64,000 nucleotides of DNA from Opitutia bacterium (lineage in GTDB: Bacteria > Verrucomicrobiota > Verrucomicrobiia > Opitutales > Opitutaceae), in contig JACRHS010000004.1 in NCBI GenBank assembly GCA_016217595.1, positions 1 to 64,000 of the forward strand, given 5' to 3'. This document shows positions 8,737 to 18,067 of this stretch, in pieces. Position numbers and translations under genes: made by a program. A model generated the notes under the pieces. The model had not been told where the DNA came from, did no database searches, and was given only the letters and a program-made list of their open reading frames with translations. Within the stretch, counting starts at the first letter, position 1. Each line of letters opens with the position of its first letter.

Positions 8737-11292
8737 TTAGAAGGTTGTCCGTATCGTAAACGTCGCGCGCCGCGGCATGCGGAACCAGGCGTACGCCGGT
8801 GTCTGACGCGAATCGGTGAGGTTGTTCACGTTCACGCTCGCCGTCCACTTCACCTTGTCGACGGTCCAGTCATAACCGATGACCGCATTCACATCCCAGA
8901 ATGCGGGCAGGAAATAATTGACGTTGGAGGAGGTCAGACCCGCAGTCTTGCCGGTGTACTTGGGGCCGCCGCCGAACCAAAGTCCCTTGAGCGAACCGGC
9001 GGAGAAGTTGTACCGCGCCCAGAGCGCGCCCAGTGTCTTGGCCGTGCCCTGTATTTGCGAACCCTCGAAGTATTTGAAGCCCGCCGGCTCGAAAGAATCG
9101 ATCGTGTTGCTCAGCGTCATGTTGCCGAGAATCTGCAGGTTTTGCGTCGCCGAATAGTTGATTTCAAATTCGACGCCACGGCTTCGTGTCTCATTGCCTT
9201 GAAATGTGATAGCAATGGTCTGACCGTTGACGAACGGATTGATGGTGCGGAGCTGATCGGTCAGCGTGGTTTGATAAACAGCCAGGGTCGAAGACAGCCG
9301 GCCGTCGAGCATACTGGTCTTGATGCCAGCCTCATAACCAGTGGCTTGGAAGGGCCTAGCAGGCTCACCCGGCACGCTAGTCTGCACGCCGTTCACGATG
9401 GCGGGAACTTGCAGCACCGAGTTCGACGGCTGGTAGGAAGTGCTATACGAGGCGTAGAGCATGACATCTGGCAGCAATTTGAAGCCAACACCCACCTGCG
9501 GACTCGCCCGATGCGTACGCCAATCGGTACCTAACGTATTGTTGATGAAGTTCTGCGTTTGGGCGCGGTTCTCGTTGTAACGCGCTCCCGCTACGAACAA
9601 CAACCGGTCACGGAAGAGACTGCCATTAACCACTGCGTAGGCCGCTTTGTCGGTGGTGAGGTTGGTGTTATCCTGGCTGCGATTGGTCAAGGCATTAGGG
9701 TCGATGGGCTCATTGTGATTCACGTAGTAGGTCGGACTAGCAGGATTGATGTCCCACGTGCGGAACCACGGAGATGCGAGCGAGCCGCTGTTATTCTGTC
9801 GGGTGACTAAGTGCGGGCCATTGCCATCCGACAGGCTAAAACCAAAGAGCGGCTGAATCTTGCCCCAAGGGAACGTATACTTGCCGGCCAAATCGATTTG
9901 GAAGGTCTTGGCGCGCTGCTTGACGATCTGCAGGCGCGGACGACGGCCCATGATCCACGGCGAAGCCGTGCCATTTTGCATGGCGGAACGGATGACCGAT
10001 TGATCGGCGTTGGCCGCCTGGGCAAAGGCGATCTCGCGGGCAATTTTCTCTGCGGACGTCAATGCGGCCCACGAGGGCGCCACGCTCCAGCCGGTAGCGG
10101 CGGAGTACACCATGCTGTTGGGCGTCGGCACAAACACAGTACCGATACCGGTCTGGAAATTCGACACCTTGCCGCGGGGCAAATCCAGATTCATACGCGC
10201 CACCCATCTGTCGTTTAGATTGAGCACGAGTTCTAAATCCACGATTTCCATGCTGTACTTCAGATAGTTCTGATCGCTGCTATAGTTAAAACGATCAGGA
10301 TAGAGGGTGGAGCCGTTGACCAGATCGATGTTGTTGAACGGATTGGTGGCCGCGACGTCGCGCCCCACCACACCGGTCAACTCGCCCGACGGCGATCCGT
10401 AGCCGGGTCGGTAGAGTGAGTCGACCACGCTCTCGGGCGTGACGCCCACCTGCGCCGCCGGGTGATATACCGGCTGAGGCGTCTCATCGCGAAGATAGTA
10501 TTGGTAGCTGGCGCGGAAAGAGACGTTCTTGTTGAAATTCCAAGTGACGGTCGGCGCAAACGACTTGTTGCGCACCTTTGAGGGATCGCGCCACACGAAA
10601 TCCTGATCCCAGTTGGCATTGACGCGGAAAAGCACCGTCTCGCCACTGAGCGGACGATTGATGTCGATGGCGGTCTTCCACGAGTTCAACGTACCAACCT
10701 GGCCGGTAATCGTGGTGAATGCTTTCGTCTGGGCTTTCTTCGTAACGTAGTTGACCACACCGCCCGGACCAAGCGGGCCGTACAATAGCGACGCCGGCCC
10801 CTTAACGACCTCCACGCGTTCGATCACCGACGTTTCGATATAGGTGTTACCAAATTGAGGCGAGACGATGCCGTCACGCAACGGTGTGACGCCGAAGCCG
10901 CGGACGATGAGCCCACTGTTGCCCGCATTGAATCCCGGAGCGCTGCTCCGTACATTCGAAGCATAGCTGGCAATTTCATAGATATTGCTGGCCGAAATGT
11001 CGGTGATGAATTCCGAGGTCAGCGCAGTGACCGAGAAGGGCAGATCCGCGATGGGCGTCGCGATGCGTGTGGCCGATACCGAGTTGCTCGCACGATAACC
11101 TCGATCTTTTGACCCGACGACCTCGAAGGTGGGTAGTTCGATGGACTCCTGCTTGAGCAATTCGGAGCTTTTATCCGCCGCAGGAGTCTGCGCGCGTCCT
11201 CCGACGGGAATGGCTAGCGCCAAGCCAAGGCCTAGCGCGACGAATCGACCGGCCTGCGGCGATATAATATTACTATAGCTGGATGTTGTCAT
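8737..11292 (-). CDS. TonB-dependent siderophore-receptor-type protein
   Basis: This 851-residue outer-membrane receptor has a signal peptide (hydrophobic VALGLGLALAIPVGGRAQ), a TonB-box-like start (ELPTFEVVG), a plug with IRGFG and VEVVKGPASLLYG motifs, and a barrel ending in TIRTTF. The motifs fit the FhuA/FpvA-like siderophore receptor group. No siderophore biosynthesis or iron ABC genes are nearby. In Opitutaceae-type genomes this receptor class is often expanded, so a carbohydrate or other chelate substrate cannot be excluded. It converges on the alpha-galactosidase gene, from which it is insulated by a strong terminator. The start at 11292 gives a sensible signal peptide. Confidence 0.88.
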   Translation of the reverse strand: MTTSSYSNIISPQAGRFVALGLGLALAIPVGGRAQTPAADKSSELLKQESIELPTFEVVGSKDRGYRASNSVSATRIATPIADLPFSVTALTSEFITDISASNIYEIASYASNVRSSAPGFNAGNSGLIVRGFGVTPLRDGIVSPQFGNTYIETSVIERVEVVKGPASLLYGPLGPGGVVNYVTKKAQTKAFTTITGQVGTLNSWKTAIDINRPLSGETVLFRVNANWDQDFVWRDPSKVRNKSFAPTVTWNFNKNVSFRASYQYYLRDETPQPVYHPAAQVGVTPESVVDSLYRPGYGSPSGELTGVVGRDVAATNPFNNIDLVNGSTLYPDRFNYSSDQNYLKYSMEIVDLELVLNLNDRWVARMNLDLPRGKVSNFQTGIGTVFVPTPNSMVYSAATGWSVAPSWAALTSAEKIAREIAFAQAANADQSVIRSAMQNGTASPWIMGRRPRLQIVKQRAKTFQIDLAGKYTFPWGKIQPLFGFSLSDGNGPHLVTRQNNSGSLASPWFRTWDINPASPTYYVNHNEPIDPNALTNRSQDNTNLTTDKAAYAVVNGSLFRDRLLFVAGARYNENRAQTQNFINNTLGTDWRTHRASPQVGVGFKLLPDVMLYASYSTSYQPSNSVLQVPAIVNGVQTSVPGEPARPFQATGYEAGIKTSMLDGRLSSTLAVYQTTLTDQLRTINPFVNGQTIAITFQGNETRSRGVEFEINYSATQNLQILGNMTLSNTIDSFEPAGFKYFEGSQIQGTAKTLGALWARYNFSAGSLKGLWFGGGPKYTGKTAGLTSSNVNYFLPAFWDVNAVIGYDWTVDKVKWTASVNVNNLTDSRQTPAYAWFRMPRRATFTIRTTF

Positions 11293-12000
11293 GGGTTGTT
11301 TCAGTGGTTGCGGTTCACAGACAAATTGTTCGCGCCGTCATACGGTACGCATGATGGCCCTCGTGCCTTTCCACCCGTCGTCGCAGGTCGCATGACGTCT
11401 TCTGCGCACCACTCAGGTCAACGCGACCGAGCGCCGAAGCCGGCAACAGGTGGCACACCTGCACCGGGCGGAGAGGACTATACGGAGTGATTGGGGGCAT
11501 GGGGATTGGCAGCTGGTTTCATTCTGCACATTTCCCCGCCGCCCCATACCTCCATAAAAACCTAAAACATATCCTTCAACATCCTGCATCACGTGCAGAC
11601 AGCAATTATCCCCACCGGCAACCGCTGTTTCTGGCAGACAAACTCATATCAGCATCAGGTACATTTCCTATTAATGATCTGATTATTATGGATCAATTTA
11701 ACTGCATCGTTTCATGAAAAACCGATTACATAGAAAATGTCTCATCGGCGTTCACAGACACAATAAAGGTTTTTCCATAGCTGACACTGAGTCGGCCAAA
11801 ACACCCCAGACCATTCCCGCAGCACCCTCTCGCTACTCGCTTGCCCACTCTTCTGGTCGAGTCGCATTCGTGCATATCCGTCGATCATCTCGCCGCCTCA
11901 CTGGCCGCGGCCAAAATCCGCGCGTCCTCCGCCAAGTCGCGCGCAGCCGGTCACATTTCAGTCTGGCAGACTGGGTGCCAATTTCATCTTTTTCTCCTTT
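11293..12000. other. Intergenic region, divergent promoters presumed
   Basis: These 708 bases lie between the divergent receptor gene and the CoA-transferase gene. The part from about 11550 to 11800 is AT-richer than its surroundings. Three overlapping short plus-strand frames are open, but they lack ribosome sites, family resemblance and coding character. I see no RNA gene or repeat here. Confidence 0.4.
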
Positions 12001-13494
12001 ATGAGCCTACCGTTCCCAGTTCTCACGCCCGAGGAAGCAGCCGCCATGATCAATAATGGCGACACCATTGGCTTCAGCGGCTTCACTCCCGCCGGCGCCT
12101 GCAAAATGATCCCGCAGGCTCTGGCCGCCCGTGCCAAGACCGAGCACGCTGCCGGCCGCCCCTTCAAAGTGGGTGTCGTCACGGGCGCCTCCACCGGCCC
12201 ATCGCTCGACGGTGCGCTCGCCGAAGCCGAGGCCATTGCCTGGCGCACGCCTTACCAGTCCAACGCCACCCTCCGCCGCCAGATCAACGAGGGCAAAACC
12301 CGCTTCTTCGACATGCACCTTTCAGCGCTCCAACCCACGGTGCGCAGCGGAGTGTTTGGCAAATTCCAGTGGGCTGTCGTCGAAGCCGCCCGCGTCACGC
12401 CCAACGGCGAAGTCACCCTTACCACCTCCGTCGGCGCCACCAACACGTTCCTGCGCCTCGCCGACCGCGTGCTGCTGGAAATCAACTCTTCCCACCCTGA
12501 GTCGCTCACCGGCTTCCACGATCTCTACGAGCCGGCCGATCCTCCCTTCCGTCGCGAGATCCCGATCTACACCACCTCGGACCGTATCGGCTCCCCGGTG
12601 ATGAAGCTCGATCCGAAGAAGATCGCCGGCATCGTCTACACCAACAAGCCCGACGAGACCGCCGGATTCGATGCCCCCGACGAGGTGACGAACAAGATCG
12701 GCGAAAACGTCGCCGAGTTCCTCGCCGCCGAAGTCCGCTCCGGTCGCATCCCGGCCAGCTTCCTTCCGCTGCAATCCGGTGTGGGCAACATCGCCAACGC
12801 CGTCATCGGCGCGCTCGGCGCCAATTCCGGCATCCCGCCCTTCACGATGTTCACCGAGGTCATTCAGGACTCCGTGCTTGAGCTCGTTTATACCGGCAAA
12901 TGCCGTTTCGCCAGCGGCACCTCGCTCACGCTCAGCGCCGAGCAGCTTGCCAAGTTCAAGGCCAACCTTGAGCACTTCCGCTCGCGCATCGTGCTCCGTC
13001 CGCAGGAAATCACCAACAGCCCCGAGCTCGTCCGCCGCCTCGGTCTCATCACGATCAACACCGCGCTGGAGCTCGACCTCTTCGGCAACGTCAACAGCAC
13101 GCACGTGATGGGCCGCGATTTGATGAACGGTATCGGCGGCTCGGGCGATTTCACCCGCAACGCCCACATCTCGATCTTCACCTGCCCGTCCGTCGCCAAG
13201 AACGGTGCCATCAGCACCATCGTGCCGCTTGTCGCTCACGTCGACCACAGCGAGCACTCGGTGCAGGTCGCCGTCACCGAGCACGGCGTGGCCGATCTGC
13301 GCGGCAAAACCCCGCACGAGCGCGCCGTTCTCATCATCGAGAAGTGCGTGCATCCGGAGTACCGCGACCTCCTGCGCGCTTACCTCGCGCTCTCGAACCG
13401 CGGCCACGTGCCGCAGACGCTCGCCAACTGCTTCCGCATGCACAGCACCTTCATCGAAGGCGGCGACATGCGCAAAGTGCAGTGGGTGAAATGA
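12001..13494 (+). CDS. Acetyl-CoA hydrolase/transferase family, likely succinyl-CoA:acetate CoA-transferase
   Basis: This 497-residue protein covers the whole class I CoA-transferase fold of the acetyl-CoA hydrolase/AarC group. It has the N-terminal GFSGFTPAG motif, a GVGNIANAV loop (260-268) and the expected catalytic glutamate at E286 in MFTEVIQD. These enzymes move CoA between succinyl-CoA and acetate, or between propionyl- and acetyl-CoA. That fits fermentation to propionate or succinate, or a modified citrate cycle. It has no signal peptide and is cytoplasmic. The gene stands alone with its own terminator at 13532-13570. The region before the ATG is pyrimidine-rich (TTTCTCCTTT) and shows no Shine-Dalgarno. 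Confidence 0.92.
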   Translation: MSLPFPVLTPEEAAAMINNGDTIGFSGFTPAGACKMIPQALAARAKTEHAAGRPFKVGVVTGASTGPSLDGALAEAEAIAWRTPYQSNATLRRQINEGKTRFFDMHLSALQPTVRSGVFGKFQWAVVEAARVTPNGEVTLTTSVGATNTFLRLADRVLLEINSSHPESLTGFHDLYEPADPPFRREIPIYTTSDRIGSPVMKLDPKKIAGIVYTNKPDETAGFDAPDEVTNKIGENVAEFLAAEVRSGRIPASFLPLQSGVGNIANAVIGALGANSGIPPFTMFTEVIQDSVLELVYTGKCRFASGTSLTLSAEQLAKFKANLEHFRSRIVLRPQEITNSPELVRRLGLITINTALELDLFGNVNSTHVMGRDLMNGIGGSGDFTRNAHISIFTCPSVAKNGAISTIVPLVAHVDHSEHSVQVAVTEHGVADLRGKTPHERAVLIIEKCVHPEYRDLLRAYLALSNRGHVPQTLANCFRMHSTFIEGGDMRKVQWVK

Positions 13495-13531
13495 TCCCCC
13501 GACGGCTCTCCGCCTGACCTCCGTTTCGATC

Positions 13532-13570
13532 CGCAAGCGGCAGTCTCCCCGACTGCCGCTTGCGTGTTTT
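13532..13570 (+). terminator. Intrinsic terminator after the CoA-transferase gene
   Basis: A perfect 14-bp stem (CGCAAGCGGCAGTC at 13532-13545 with GACTGCCGCTTGCG at 13551-13564) and 5-nt loop are followed by TGTTTT. It lies 37 bases past the CoA-transferase stop codon. It also argues that the hemN start is downstream of it, at 13651. Confidence 0.88.
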
Positions 13571-13650
13571 CAACTACGCCGATCCGCCGCCCTTTCCACG
13601 TTTGCACCCTTGCGGTTTGGCCGTCCCCCGGTACGTTGCGCCCCCTTATC

Positions 13651-15081
13651 ATGATTCAGCCCGACGAATCGTCCGCTCCGGTTCCCTCGCCCGCTGGCGC
13701 CCGTGCCAGCGAACCTCTGCTCGATCTCGGACTGATCCGCAAATACTCCATCCCGGGCCCGCGCTACACCTCATATCCGCCCGCCACGCAATTCACGGCC
13801 GAGCTTGGGCCCCTGCAACTCGGCGCCGCCATCGCCGACGATAACCGCCCGGGCGCCGGCCCGATCTCGCTCTATTTCCACCTGCCCTTCTGCGAAACCC
13901 GCTGCTGGTTTTGCGGCTGCAACACCGTCATCACCGCCCGCCGCGGCGCCGCCGCGGAATACAACGACGACCTCGCGCGCGAAATCCGACTCACGGCGGC
14001 GCAGATGGACTGCTCCCGCCCCGTCACCCAGGTGCATTTCGGCGGCGGTTCGCCCACATTTTTCCCGCCCGAGGAATTGCGCCGGCTCGGCCGGATGATC
14101 ACCGACACCTTCCGTCTGGCTCCGAATTGCGAATACAGCGTCGAGGTCGACCCCCGCCGGCTCTCGCGCGATCACATCGTCGCCCTGCGCGAGATCGGCG
14201 CCAACCGCGCCTCGCTCGGCGTGCAGGACACTAACTCCAAAGTGCAGCTCGCCATGCACCGCTGGCAGCCGCACGAACTCAATATCACAGTGTTTAAATG
14301 GATGCGCGAAGAAGGCTTCCGATCCATCAGCGTCGACCTGATCTACGGGCTGCCGTTGCAAACCGCCGAGTCTTTTGCCGTCACGCTCGACGAAGTGCTC
14401 GCGTTGCAACCCGACCGCCTCTCGGTGTTCAGCTACGCGCACATCCCGTGGCTCAAGCCCACGCAGAAGATTTTCGACGACCGCGGCCAGCTTCCCTCGC
14501 CGGAGCAGAAGCTCGCGATGTTTGCGCTCGCCTACGAACGGCTCACTGGCGCCGGCTATATCGACATCGGCCTCGACCATTTCGCCAAGCCCACCGACGA
14601 ACTCGCCCTCGCCCAGCGCGCCGGCACCCTGCACCGCAATTTCCAGGGCTACAGCACCTGCGCCGACGCCTCGCTTTACGGTTTCGGCATGTCGTCGATC
14701 TCGTCGACCGCCGACACCTATCGGCAAAACCACAAGACGCTCCCCGCCTGGCGCGATGCCCTCGCCGCCGGCCAGCTGCCCGTCGAGCGCGGCCTGCGCC
14801 TCTCCGCCGAGGATCACCGCCGTCGCATCATCATCATGGGGATCATGTGCAACCGCCGCCTCGACTACAGCTCGCTCTCGCAACAAATCGGCGTGGACTT
14901 TGCGACCACCTACGCGCGCGAACTCGCTTCTCTCGCCGACCTTGAAGCCGATGGCCTGCTCACGCGCGACGACCGCAAGCTGGAAGTCACGCGCGTCGGC
15001 GTGCCGCTCCTGCGCGTGATTGCGATGCGTTTCGACAATACTTTTTCCGCCGCGCCCCGGCGCCACGCGCAAACCGTCTAG
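13651..15081 (+). CDS. hemN: Oxygen-independent coproporphyrinogen III oxidase
   Basis: This 476-residue radical-SAM enzyme converts coproporphyrinogen III to protoporphyrinogen IX without oxygen in haem synthesis. It has the HemN N-terminus (RYTSYPPA) and the HLPFC iron-sulfur motif with C81, C85, C88 plus the extra C90 (CETRCWFCGC). GGGSPTF and the downstream YGLPLQT stretch are also typical. The presence of C90 and the RYTSYP start points to true HemN rather than HemW. A GTG at 13564 opens the frame but lies in the terminator of the previous gene, so the ATG at 13651 is chosen. It is cytoplasmic and implies haem synthesis under anoxic conditions. Confidence 0.95.
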   Translation: MIQPDESSAPVPSPAGARASEPLLDLGLIRKYSIPGPRYTSYPPATQFTAELGPLQLGAAIADDNRPGAGPISLYFHLPFCETRCWFCGCNTVITARRGAAAEYNDDLAREIRLTAAQMDCSRPVTQVHFGGGSPTFFPPEELRRLGRMITDTFRLAPNCEYSVEVDPRRLSRDHIVALREIGANRASLGVQDTNSKVQLAMHRWQPHELNITVFKWMREEGFRSISVDLIYGLPLQTAESFAVTLDEVLALQPDRLSVFSYAHIPWLKPTQKIFDDRGQLPSPEQKLAMFALAYERLTGAGYIDIGLDHFAKPTDELALAQRAGTLHRNFQGYSTCADASLYGFGMSSISSTADTYRQNHKTLPAWRDALAAGQLPVERGLRLSAEDHRRRIIIMGIMCNRRLDYSSLSQQIGVDFATTYARELASLADLEADGLLTRDDRKLEVTRVGVPLLRVIAMRFDNTFSAAPRRHAQTV

Positions 15082-15143
15082 CGCGTTTCGAACCGTCGTC
15101 CTTCCCCGGCACGAGCGTAATCCGATCGGCGCAAGGGAAGAAG

Positions 15144-15172
15144 TTGACACCCCCCGCGCGTCTGCGTGACTA
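15144..15172 (+). promoter_or_regulatory. Sigma-70-type promoter for tRNA-Pro
   Basis: TTGACA at 15144-15149 is a perfect -35 hexamer. After 17 bases comes TGACTA (15167-15172) as a plausible -10. The mature tRNA begins 12 bases further on, which is a normal distance for a tRNA promoter. Confidence 0.6.
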
Positions 15173-15183
15173 AAACCGTGTTT

Positions 15184-15260
15184 CGGGGTGTAGCTTAGCC
15201 TGGTAGAGCGCCTGGTTTGGGACCAGGAGGTCGCAGGTTCGAATCCTGTCGCCCCGACCA
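15184..15260 (+). tRNA. tRNA-Pro (anticodon TGG)
   Basis: This 77-nt cloverleaf has an acceptor stem CGGGGTG/CGCCCCG, a D-arm with AGCCTGGTAGAGCG, and anticodon stem CCTGG/CCAGG around loop TTTGGGA. The anticodon TGG is at 15218-15220. The T-arm contains GGTTCGAATCC. The 3' CCA is encoded at 15258-15260. Confidence 0.98.
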
Positions 15261-15377
15261 CTTCTCTCGCAAAGCCCTCTTATCGGCGAGAAATGCGCGA
15301 TTGACACGCAGCGCGGAACTAGCAGCCTGACAGCCGCTTCAGGTATCCATTGCGCCGGCTGGTGCCCCCCACCAGCC

Positions 15378-16145
15378 ATGAGACTAAACCCCACCTCACT
15401 ACCACCCGCAGCGTCCTTGCTGCTCGTTTTCCTTGCCTGCCAACCTTTGGGCCGCGCGCAAACCGTGCTGCTCGGCTGGGACGTCAACGGCACCAGCGAA
15501 GACGCATTGACCCTCACCGCCACCACGCGCGCGAGCCAGATCAGCTCGTCGGGTGCGAGCGGCATTCTCTCGCGCGGCAGCGGCGCCGCGCTTCCGGGTG
15601 TGCCGTCCAGCAATGCCTTCGGCGCCTCCGGCTTCACCGCGACTTCGCTCACCGGTGCGATGAGCGGCAACGACTACTTTTCGTTCAGCATCACGGTCAA
15701 CGACGGCTACAGCCTTTCGTTGACCAGCATCAGCATGAAGATGTCTGACACAACCAACGGCCCGACCTCCGCCGCCCTCTTCAGCTCGGTGGGCGGATTT
15801 TCTTCCACAAGTTCGGCCATCCAAACCTGGAGCCTCACGGGCAATGCCAGCAACGACCAAACCATCACGTTGAGCAGCGGCGCCTTCACCAATCTCACCG
15901 GCACCGTGGAATTTCGTCTCTACGGCTACGGCGGCGACACAGGCACCACCGACAAGCTGCGGTTTCGCAACCTCGCGGGCAACGACCTCGCGCTCTGCGG
16001 CACGCTCAGCGCGGTGCCCGAACCCTCCACCTACGCCGCGCTGACGGGCGCCGCAGTCTTCGCGGTCACCGCATGGCGGAGACGCCGCCAGCGCCCTGTC
16101 GCACCGCCACAAAAAAGCCCGCCGGAATGCGGCGGGCTCGGGTAA
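15378..16145 (+). CDS. PEP-CTERM sorting-domain exported protein
   Basis: This 255-residue exported protein has a signal peptide (hydrophobic ASLLLVFLACQPLG, cut after RAQ) and a Ser/Thr/Gly-rich beta-type body. It ends in the PEP-CTERM tripartite signal: VPEPSTYAA, a hydrophobic segment (LTGAAVFAVTAW) and the basic cluster RRRRQR. PEP-CTERM proteins are recognised by an EpsH/XrtA-type exosortase and end up at the surface or in the exopolysaccharide matrix. No exosortase gene is in this window. The last residues after the basic cluster are encoded by the minus-strand terminator at 16111-16138. Confidence 0.9.
   Translation: MRLNPTSLPPAASLLLVFLACQPLGRAQTVLLGWDVNGTSEDALTLTATTRASQISSSGASGILSRGSGAALPGVPSSNAFGASGFTATSLTGAMSGNDYFSFSITVNDGYSLSLTSISMKMSDTTNGPTSAALFSSVGGFSSTSSAIQTWSLTGNASNDQTITLSSGAFTNLTGTVEFRLYGYGGDTGTTDKLRFRNLAGNDLALCGTLSAVPEPSTYAALTGAAVFAVTAWRRRRQRPVAPPQKSPPECGGLG
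16111..16138 (-). terminator. Terminator for the YfgM-like gene, inside the PEP-CTERM CDS end
   Basis: AGCCCGCCG (16116-16124) pairs with CGGCGGGCT (16130-16138) around loop GAATG. On the minus strand the stem runs into six T residues (complement of 16111-16116). It lies 35 bases past the stop of the minus-strand gene at 16174-16890 and overlaps the last codons of the convergent PEP-CTERM gene. Confidence 0.82.
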
Positions 16146-16173
16146 ATGATAGCGCGGGTCTGCCCCGCGTGGA

Positions 16174-16890
16174 TCACTTCTGGCCGGGTAACTTGATCCC
16201 AACGGCCGAATCTTTCGCCGCCGGCGCTGCCGCAGCGGGCGCAGGAGCCGCGGGCAGATTGGCGCGCAACATCATTGCACGCTGCATCCACATGCTACCG
16301 GCATCGAGCTGGGTGATGAGATCGGCGTATTTCCGCGCCTCGTCGGCTTTGTTGGCGCTGGCCGCGTTGCTGGCGAGGTGATACGCCGCTTCCACGCGGA
16401 GGCCCTTCAATTGTTTCGCATCGTCGGCGAGCTGCTTCAAACCGGCTTCGCCCTCGGCGTTTTTACCGGAGATGAGTTTGGTCATCGCCGCTCCGAGCTT
16501 GGCGCGCCCGGCAAACACCTGCTCTTTAAACATCCCGGCGGCCTGATCGTAACTCACGAGCGCCTCGGGATAATTGCCGGCGGCATAAGCTTCATCGGCC
16601 AGTCGCAAATAGGCGACCGCCGCGAGCGTGTGCCCGGAATGCGCCGCCGCAAAGGCTTTCAAACCCGCCGTGCCGTTCGCCGCCGCATAGGCCTTCTGAA
16701 TCCCGGCTTCGCGTTGCGCCGAATAGATTTCGTAGCCGCCCTTCGCGAGGATGGCGACCAGGACAAGCACGCAAAATGACAGCACCACGGAGCGATTTTT
16801 CTCCCAGAACTTGTGCAGTTTCATCGCGAAACTGTCGACCGGATGGAGGACGGGAGTATCGGCGGGCTTGGATTCGGGAGTGGTGGCCAT
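16174..16890 (-). CDS. Membrane-anchored TPR-like protein (YfgM/UPF0070-like)
   Basis: This 238-residue protein has a cytoplasmic N-tail, one transmembrane helix (around residues 34-52, SVVLSFCVLVLVAILAKGG) and an Ala-rich helical periplasmic part with TPR-like pairs. It ends in a Pro/Ala linker and a short tail. This layout resembles YfgM/UPF0070, a helper of the SecYEG translocon and periplasmic chaperones. The family call is tentative because TPR-like helices are poorly diagnostic. The frame is open to 16998, but the ATG at 16890 starts just before a sensible N-terminus. It is followed by a terminator at 16111-16138. Confidence 0.7.
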   Translation of the reverse strand: MATTPESKPADTPVLHPVDSFAMKLHKFWEKNRSVVLSFCVLVLVAILAKGGYEIYSAQREAGIQKAYAAANGTAGLKAFAAAHSGHTLAAVAYLRLADEAYAAGNYPEALVSYDQAAGMFKEQVFAGRAKLGAAMTKLISGKNAEGEAGLKQLADDAKQLKGLRVEAAYHLASNAASANKADEARKYADLITQLDAGSMWMQRAMMLRANLPAAPAPAAAAPAAKDSAVGIKLPGQK

Positions 16891-17044
16891 GATTGGAAAT
16901 GCGCAGGTTTGGTCTAAAAGAAGCCGCGACCAAAACAAAAGCCCCCGGCGCTGTAAATGCCGGAAATCGGCCAATTCTCTTCTTCCAACCACCTGCAACT
17001 GGCCCCGCCATCCCCGCGCTGGCCCTGCCCTTCCGCTCCCGAGC

Positions 17045-17902
17045 TCAGTCGAACACCACGGTTTTGTTGCCGTAAACGAGCACCCGGGCCTCCAAATGCC
17101 AGCGCACTGCCTGTGCGAGCACCATCTTTTCCAGATCGCGCCCTTTGCGCACCAAGTCTTCCACGCTATGACGATGCGTCACCCGGGCGACGTCCTGCTG
17201 GATGATCGGCCCCTCGTCGAGATCGCGCGTGGCATAATGCGCCGTGGCGCCGATGAGCTTCACGCCGCGCTTGTACGCCTGATGGTAGGGGCGCCCGCCG
17301 GCAAACGCCGGGAGAAACGAGTGATGGATGTTGATCACCGGCCGCCCAAATTTCTCCAAAAAGTCCGCCGACAACACCTGCATGTAGCGCGCGAGAATCA
17401 CCAGCTCCGCGCCGATTTCGCGCAACAACGCCAGCTGTCGCGCCTCCGCCTCGGCCTTGGTCTCCGCCGTCACCGGTAGCACGTGAAACGCCAGCCCGTA
17501 GCCCCGCGCCGCCGCGCCGAGGTCCTCGTGGTTGGCCACGACCGCCGCGATCTCGCACGGAAACTCGCTGGCCCGCCACCGCAGCACCAGATCGTGAAAA
17601 CAATGATCCGCCTTCGACACGAACAGCGCCACCTTGGGCCGGTGCGCGGTGTTGATCACCCGCGCCTGCATCCCGATCACGCCGGCAAATTCGCGAAATG
17701 CGTCCGCCTCGGCACTGGCGCTGGCGGCGGCCGACGGCTCCCACTCGATGCGTTGAAAGAAAATCCCCTCCTCCAGATCGCGATGCTGGTCGGCGTGCAG
17801 GATGTTGCCGCCACGCGCGAAAATCCAGCCGGCCGTCTTGGCGACGAGACCGGGTTGGTCGGGACCATGGAGCAAAGCGACGAGCGTAGTAGCGGCGGAC
17901 AT
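17045..17902 (-). CDS. purU: Formyltetrahydrofolate deformylase
   Basis: This 285-residue enzyme hydrolyses 10-formyl-THF to THF and formate, balancing one-carbon pools or feeding formate to PurT. The N-terminal ACT domain (about 5-85; HGPDQPGLVAKTAGWI) is followed by a formyltransferase domain. That domain has the conserved NIHHSFLPAF (N191, H193), GRPYHQAYKRGVKLIGATAHY and DLDEGPII (D229) motifs, so the catalytic Asn/His/Asp set is intact. An in-frame start further upstream (17971) would add an unconserved tail; the ATG at 17902 begins right before the ACT domain. Several inverted repeats lie 60-120 bases upstream (17965-18020) and may be regulatory. Confidence 0.95.
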   Translation of the reverse strand: MSAATTLVALLHGPDQPGLVAKTAGWIFARGGNILHADQHRDLEEGIFFQRIEWEPSAAASASAEADAFREFAGVIGMQARVINTAHRPKVALFVSKADHCFHDLVLRWRASEFPCEIAAVVANHEDLGAAARGYGLAFHVLPVTAETKAEAEARQLALLREIGAELVILARYMQVLSADFLEKFGRPVINIHHSFLPAFAGGRPYHQAYKRGVKLIGATAHYATRDLDEGPIIQQDVARVTHRHSVEDLVRKGRDLEKMVLAQAVRWHLEARVLVYGNKTVVFD

Positions 17903-17995
17903 AAGGGTGCTGGGCGTAGCGCCCCGCCCGAGCCCTGACAAACGCAAAACGCCAGTCCCGCCCCTTGTCATCCATTAGATGACAAACGCCGTCAG

Positions 17996-18026
17996 GCGGT
18001 TTGTAACGTATTACGTTACATCCGCG
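17996..18026. repeat. Copy A of a palindromic intergenic repeat
   Basis: The 19-bp palindrome TGTAACGTA-T-TACGTTACA (18002-18020) is flanked by GCGGTTT on the left and TCCGCG on the right. A second copy with the same flanks and compensating base changes lies at 24087-24116. It sits between the stop of the DUF2293 gene and purU. Two other small inverted repeats (TTGTCATC/GATGACAA at 17965-17985 and CGCC/GGCG at 17987-17998) are next to it. It could be an operator, a terminator or a REP-like element. Confidence 0.65.
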
Positions 18027-18067
18027 CCGGGCGTCGCTCCTGAAAAACACTTCTGGGGAACCTGCAG

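Noticed and set aside
11296..12004. Three overlapping short plus-strand ORFs before the CoA-transferase gene
   Set aside because: They have no ribosome sites, no family resemblance and no coding-like composition.
13771..15261. 496-codon minus-strand ORF spanning hemN and the tRNA
   Set aside because: It runs antisense through a complete hemN and across tRNA-Pro, so it is a shadow frame.
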